Source: Phoronis australis | Lineage: Eukaryota; Phoronida; Phoronidae | Length of the DNA stretch: 64,000 nt | NCBI GenBank assembly: GCA_002633005.1 | Contig: NMRA01000034.1 | Location: forward strand, 1,427,540-1,491,539 | Direction of reading: 5' to 3' | Shown here: positions 61,401-64,000 of the stretch, piece by piece | How the letters are laid out: each line of letters begins with the position of its first letter | Position numbering within the stretch: position 1 is the first letter of the stretch | Notes under the pieces: generated by a model | The model's input: the letters and a program-made list of their open reading frames with translations, nothing else | What the model was told of the DNA's origin: nothing | The model's database searches: none | Translations under genes and position numbers: made by a program

Positions 61401-63695
61401 AAAGTGTGAATTTGAAACTGGCTAATGTACGCATTATTTATGATAATGAGTTAGTAATAGAACAGGAATTCTGTCAAGACAAGAAATATGAAGTCGATTT
61501 TTAAAATATAAATTCCTAATTCAATTTCCAATTTTTAACCAACTAAACAAATTAGTAATAACGTGTCATCCATTTATTCCAAAATGTTATCCTTTGTTTA
61601 AAACAATTATTAAACCAGAATGAAGCTATGCCTCATTTTGTCATTTGACATACTTGTCATGAGTGCAATTAAGTTATATTTATCTCAGAAATTTTGCTAG
61701 AATTTGTACCTTATACATCACTATATCACTGGCTCGCTTGTTTGGAGACTTCAACAGTTTACAGCTCTGATATCATCATCAGCACTTACTTATTGTATTT
61801 CCAGTCAACAGTTATTGTTTTCTGGCTTTCTCATTTTTCTAAGTAGTGTAACCAAAACAATTGTCTTCACTGAGAAAATCTGATCAATATATTGCATAAA
61901 TCTGTCATTTGCACTGTATTGCATTTGTTGACAGAATCACTTCAGAAGTGTGGCTTTATGTTTGTGAAGTATTGTGTATCATTTTGTATGTGACCATTTG
62001 TATATTATTTTTTAATTTGTTTTCATATTATGCTTCCTTTAGGTGGATTCAGATGCTGATAATGAAAAGGTTTCACTTGACTCTCTAAGTTTTCTTTAAG
62101 TATTCTAAACTTTCATGCACCCACAAAACATTTTGTGGATACATTTGATTGACAGTCTATCCGTCCATTCATTAGAAAATCTACCCATTTCACGTCACCT
62201 TGTACTTCGTTACTATAAATCTCGATGTCATCATGAGGCCTTTTTATCATTGTGCCTGTTATTGGCTCATTCCAACAATGGTTGCCTGTGAATTTATCAT
62301 GATTTCAGTATCTCTACACCTTGAAAAGTATGGTACCACTGATTTTCATTCATAGAAATGTATTACACTGATGTGGATGCATACAAAGCGATGCATTGGA
62401 CTAGTGAGGACATGTGCATAGCAATATGTTACACTGGTGTGTACGCATATATAGCGATGTATTACACTAATGTGGGTGCATAGTTTTGATTTACTTTTTC
62501 GCTGTCCTTTTTCATTGCTTGCTTCTCTGGAATGATGGCGCTGCCTATTTTTCAAATGAAGACTAGAATTTTCTGCAAATTTTTTATGCATGCAATTGGG
62601 CAAATTGTATCCTTGAGCCACTTGCATATTGCATCCTTTACCATTTTCAATGCTTTCTTTATTTTGATGTAGAAGTATCTTTCTAAAAAGTGTACTTGCA
62701 TTATTAATAATTTTCTTGTTGTGTAATCATAGTTTATTTATTGTTTGTTTGCTGCTTTTTAATTTCTTCATTTAAATCGATTTTTCAACTACTTTAATTT
62801 GTAGAAAAGTGTCATTAATTACTGTTAAGGATGGTGCAAATCGCCGTATTAAACCTACCTTGCATGTTACCAACTGACCGCTCTCTCTGGTTGCAGAACA
62901 ACAATTTATCAGACAGTATTTTCTTGAGGTGATCAATAAAACTACTCGGCGCCATCTGTTATTCATTGAATTTACTAGTCTAAGATTTTGTGCATATGCC
63001 ATTGTTTCAGCTGGAATCAGTAAGCCCTTTAAATGCAAATGACTACCATTATAGCATTTTGAATAAGATTATAAATATCAAACCTGCACTATATGTTTGT
63101 CTGGTGAATATCATGCTGACCATAACAGCTACACGTACATGTAAACACAAGGTCTTAGAAGGCCCACTGTGGATTTTAATGCAACATTTATGCAGCATTG
63201 GTAATTAAAAGTAACTTAGAAATATTTTGTTTATCTCTGTAGTGTACTTACTAGACAAATCACGTGTTTTGTAATTTTGATGAAGGTTATATTCACTACT
63301 TGCACGAATTTGCCATTATGCTTACTAATGAGGTGCTGTGTCCACAAAACAATGGTTCTGCATGTTTGGAACATGTGTGCTTTCACGCTTGCATTGTTAA
63401 AATTGAAGCTAAAATGAGGCATTGAGTCCTAAACAAAAATGCACAACAATCCTTTTTGCAGCACCACCAATGCGTGCAAGTAGTGAATAATTGTAATTTT
63501 TAAGCATAATGTTCTGTTGATAACTTTGTGTTGACTTCATCAGGTAATATTTTATATTTGATCTTATTTCTTCTTCATAGGACACTGCTGAGGTGTTGAA
63601 TCTTCAACATGGTGAATTTGAAGAAGAAATCCCGCTGGTTACCGCTGGCAACAATTTGAAGAAGTTGAAGAACAGTTCTTCACTGTTGCAAATAA
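54842..63695 (+). CDS. HEATR4: HEATR4 orthologue (HEAT repeat-containing protein 4), 7 coding exons, 3' end beyond window
   Basis: Spliced plus-strand CDS, 508 codons plus 1 nt, phases consistent. It covers the region before the HEAT repeats. Blocks that match human HEATR4 as I recall it: NYLKKISSDLIFTEDVV and LPYDQKYF (aa ~60-90), PPEDEALGWDAYMLNIVSKE with TAQWM (aa ~210-235), SNELVSDSVSDPEL, SFYRLPAG, RQVTPPPP with FDTENEFEREWL, then EKVVHQIHGDATKIVMENNN followed by KYKKKLRKV and HRWTGLPDP. The molecular role of HEATR4 is not established, and I infer none. An in-frame TGA 18 nt upstream supports the start Met. The neighbouring KNDC1 is divergent, with no shared function evident. The HEAT repeats must be encoded past 64000. 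Confidence 0.85.
55445..55934. other. HEATR4 intron 1 (after the start exon)
   Basis: 490 nt, AT-rich, acceptor CTTATTACATTTAG. Nothing else seen. Confidence 0.6.
55935..56229 (+). CDS. HEATR4: HEATR4 exon 2
   Basis: 295 nt, from ESLSPIPPIVSKSLQPPEDE to KPIKKWKKQESVY. The donor TACG|GTTTTC is weak, chosen because it gives the phase needed by exon 3. The frame stays open ~55 codons into the intron, so read-through is possible. Confidence 0.75.
56451..56573 (+). CDS. HEATR4: HEATR4 exon 3
   Basis: 123 nt: AELVSDDLPTDPYSDETGAS then FYRLPAGTRKLKKVQQKEDE. Acceptor TTTACTTCAAG (an alternative AG lies 11 nt upstream), donor GAAG|GTAAGG. Confidence 0.8.
56574..58786. other. HEATR4 intron 3
   Basis: Begins with a 42-bp minisatellite (56590-57060). 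The rest is AT-rich, with an N at about 57652 and no exon-like stretch. Confidence 0.6.
56590..57060 (+). repeat. 42-bp minisatellite, about 10 copies
   Basis: Unit of the form 'cacactgctgctagtgatct' plus 'gttcacacttcatacttacaat'. Because 42 is a multiple of 3, both strands show long repetitive ORFs (YNHTAASDLFILHT-type). These are not genes. The array starts ~15 nt after the exon 3 donor. Confidence 0.95.
58787..58927 (+). CDS. HEATR4: HEATR4 exon 4
   Basis: 141 nt: NNLTAKMINVTRQVTPPPPT then MKDFLNPKVGTKIFDTENEF, EREWLT. Acceptor CATACTTAG, donor ACAG|GTAATG. Confidence 0.87.
58928..60062. other. HEATR4 intron 4
   Basis: AT-rich. Some short repeated phrases (gtagtacaac, gcaggcaatg) occur at 59430-59585. 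A 92-codon ORF (59593-59871) has no support. Confidence 0.5.
60063..60283 (+). CDS. HEATR4: HEATR4 exon 5
   Basis: 221 nt: EKVVHQIHGDATKIVMENNN, KYKKKLRKVTPRKPEDWFAE and HRWTGLPDPID. The best-conserved block of the pre-HEAT region. Donor AGAT|GTAAGT; a TG-rich microsatellite follows 25 nt later. Confidence 0.9.
60309..60402 (+). repeat. (TG)n / TGTGTCTG microsatellite
   Basis: Imperfect TG repeats interrupted by TC, with an 8-mer CTGTGTGTGT-like period. Any ORF (Cys/Val or His/Thr repeats) is spurious. Confidence 0.95.
60403..62042. other. HEATR4 intron 5, remainder
   Basis: AT-rich, no recognised feature. A perfect inverted repeat (tttcattggctttcatttc / gaaagccaatgaaa) lies at 60992-61028. 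Confidence 0.5.
62043..62069 (+). CDS. HEATR4: HEATR4 exon 6, 27-nt microexon
   Basis: VDSDADNEK, phase 0 at both ends; acceptor GCTTCCTTTAG, weak donor AAAG|GTTTCA. It lengthens an acidic loop between exons 5 and 7, which also join directly in frame without it, so it may be optional or a false call. Confidence 0.5.
62070..63580. other. HEATR4 intron 6
   Basis: AT-rich. Three diverged copies of a ~45-bp phrase (agcgatgtattacactaatgtgg) lie at about 62354-62485. No exon. Confidence 0.5.
63581..63695 (+). CDS. HEATR4: HEATR4 exon 7 (last in window)
   Basis: 115 nt: DTAEVLNLQHGEFEEEIPLV then TAGNNLKKLKNSSSLLQI. Acceptor TTCTTCTTCATAG. The donor is taken as ATAA|GTAATT; without splicing the frame ends at TAG a few codons later, which would be too short for the family. 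Confidence 0.65.
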
Positions 63696-63847
63696 GTAAT
63701 TATTAGTTAATATGGCAAATTTGAAGACCCACACAATGCATGTAGCCATGTCAGTTACTTTGATCTCGCGTACATCTCAACTTCGTCTAGTTTTCTGTTG
63801 TAATGCAGATGGCATCATACCTCGTAAATCCTCCTTTTAAGAATCAG

Positions 63848-63940
63848 TGTGACCTAGAGGGACAAGTGTCCGCTTCATTAACTCAAGGTCATGGTTCTAG
63901 TGCCACTAGGGGGCACTGCTAGACCTTGAGTTAGGACTCT
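63848..63940 (+). mobile_element. tRNA-derived SINE-like sequence with CTCF-like hairpin
   Basis: TGACCTAGAGGGACAAG resembles a tRNA A-box region and GGTTCTAGTGCC a B-box. The end forms an inverted repeat: TAACTCAAGGTC (63879-63890) pairs with GACCTTGAGTTA (63922-63933). The centre holds GCCACTAGGGGGCACT (63902-63917), a CTCF-core match. Confidence 0.45.
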
Positions 63941-64000
63941 CTAGCTCCTGACAGCTCAGTTTTAACTGTATAATTATTAAAAATTTGCAAAATGGTTCCA

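Noticed and set aside
1-64000. CRISPR array, toxin-antitoxin, phage or other prokaryotic system
   Set aside because: The window is intron-rich animal DNA; tandem repeats here lack unique spacers of constant length and associated genes.
1-64000. Retrovirus or LINE coding remnants
   Set aside because: No reverse transcriptase, integrase or gag-like motifs seen in any frame; identified mobile elements are all non-autonomous DNA types or SINE-like.

Overview
The window is animal nuclear DNA: AT-rich, dense in introns, with consensus GT-AG splice sites, long introns full of short non-autonomous transposons and minisatellites, one 698-base assembly gap (28317-29014) and single Ns at about 3676, 8177 and 57652. 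There are no bacterial-style operons. The gene content and the repeat types (ACGG-bearing modular repeats like the bivalve pearl/HINE elements, plus Kolobok-like, mariner-like and hAT-like elements) point to a marine invertebrate bilaterian. I cannot fix the phylum from sequence alone.

Two genes lie head to head. On the minus strand, positions 45731 down to 492 hold 19 coding exons of a KNDC1 (very-KIND) orthologue. It has two KIND domains, a 2.1-kb low-complexity exon, a coiled-coil exon, a Ras-GEF N-terminal (REM) domain and the first part of the catalytic RasGEF domain, which runs off the left edge. All 19 exons join in one reading frame (1853 codons plus 2 nt). The leader appears spliced: an upstream exon (46424-46506) joins the first coding exon and creates a 45-codon ORF ending 17 nt before the KNDC1 start. 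On the plus strand, 54842-63695 holds seven coding exons (508 codons plus 1 nt) of a HEATR4 orthologue. Only the part before the HEAT repeats is present; the gene runs off the right edge. About 9 kb separates the two start codons, and a candidate HEATR4 promoter and first exon (YY1-like ATGGCGGC motifs, GTAAGT donor) lies near 51.55-51.8 kb.

The rest is repeats. The commonest is a modular family made of 140-180 bp units, each opening with a GGCCACTAGGNGGC block. Complete copies start with a small palindrome, carry an (ACGG)n tract and end in a hairpin, as in Helentron-associated elements. The conserved block of each unit matches the CTCF core motif in the better-preserved units. Other elements are a Kolobok-like foldback MITE with a THAP-type ORF start in each arm (49537-50414), a mariner-like TA element (52006-53480) with a nested MITE, a foldback element (26964-27540), a 750-bp CAGGG-TIR MITE that splits a minisatellite (34761-35510), and a MITE pair (31297-31527, 42442-42659).

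The least expected pattern is in KNDC1. Exon 3 and exon 15 each end in a short tandem repeat (50 or 55 bp, four copies) that copies the exon tail together with its 5' splice site into the intron. The result is rows of splice donors whose use would add an immediate stop codon.
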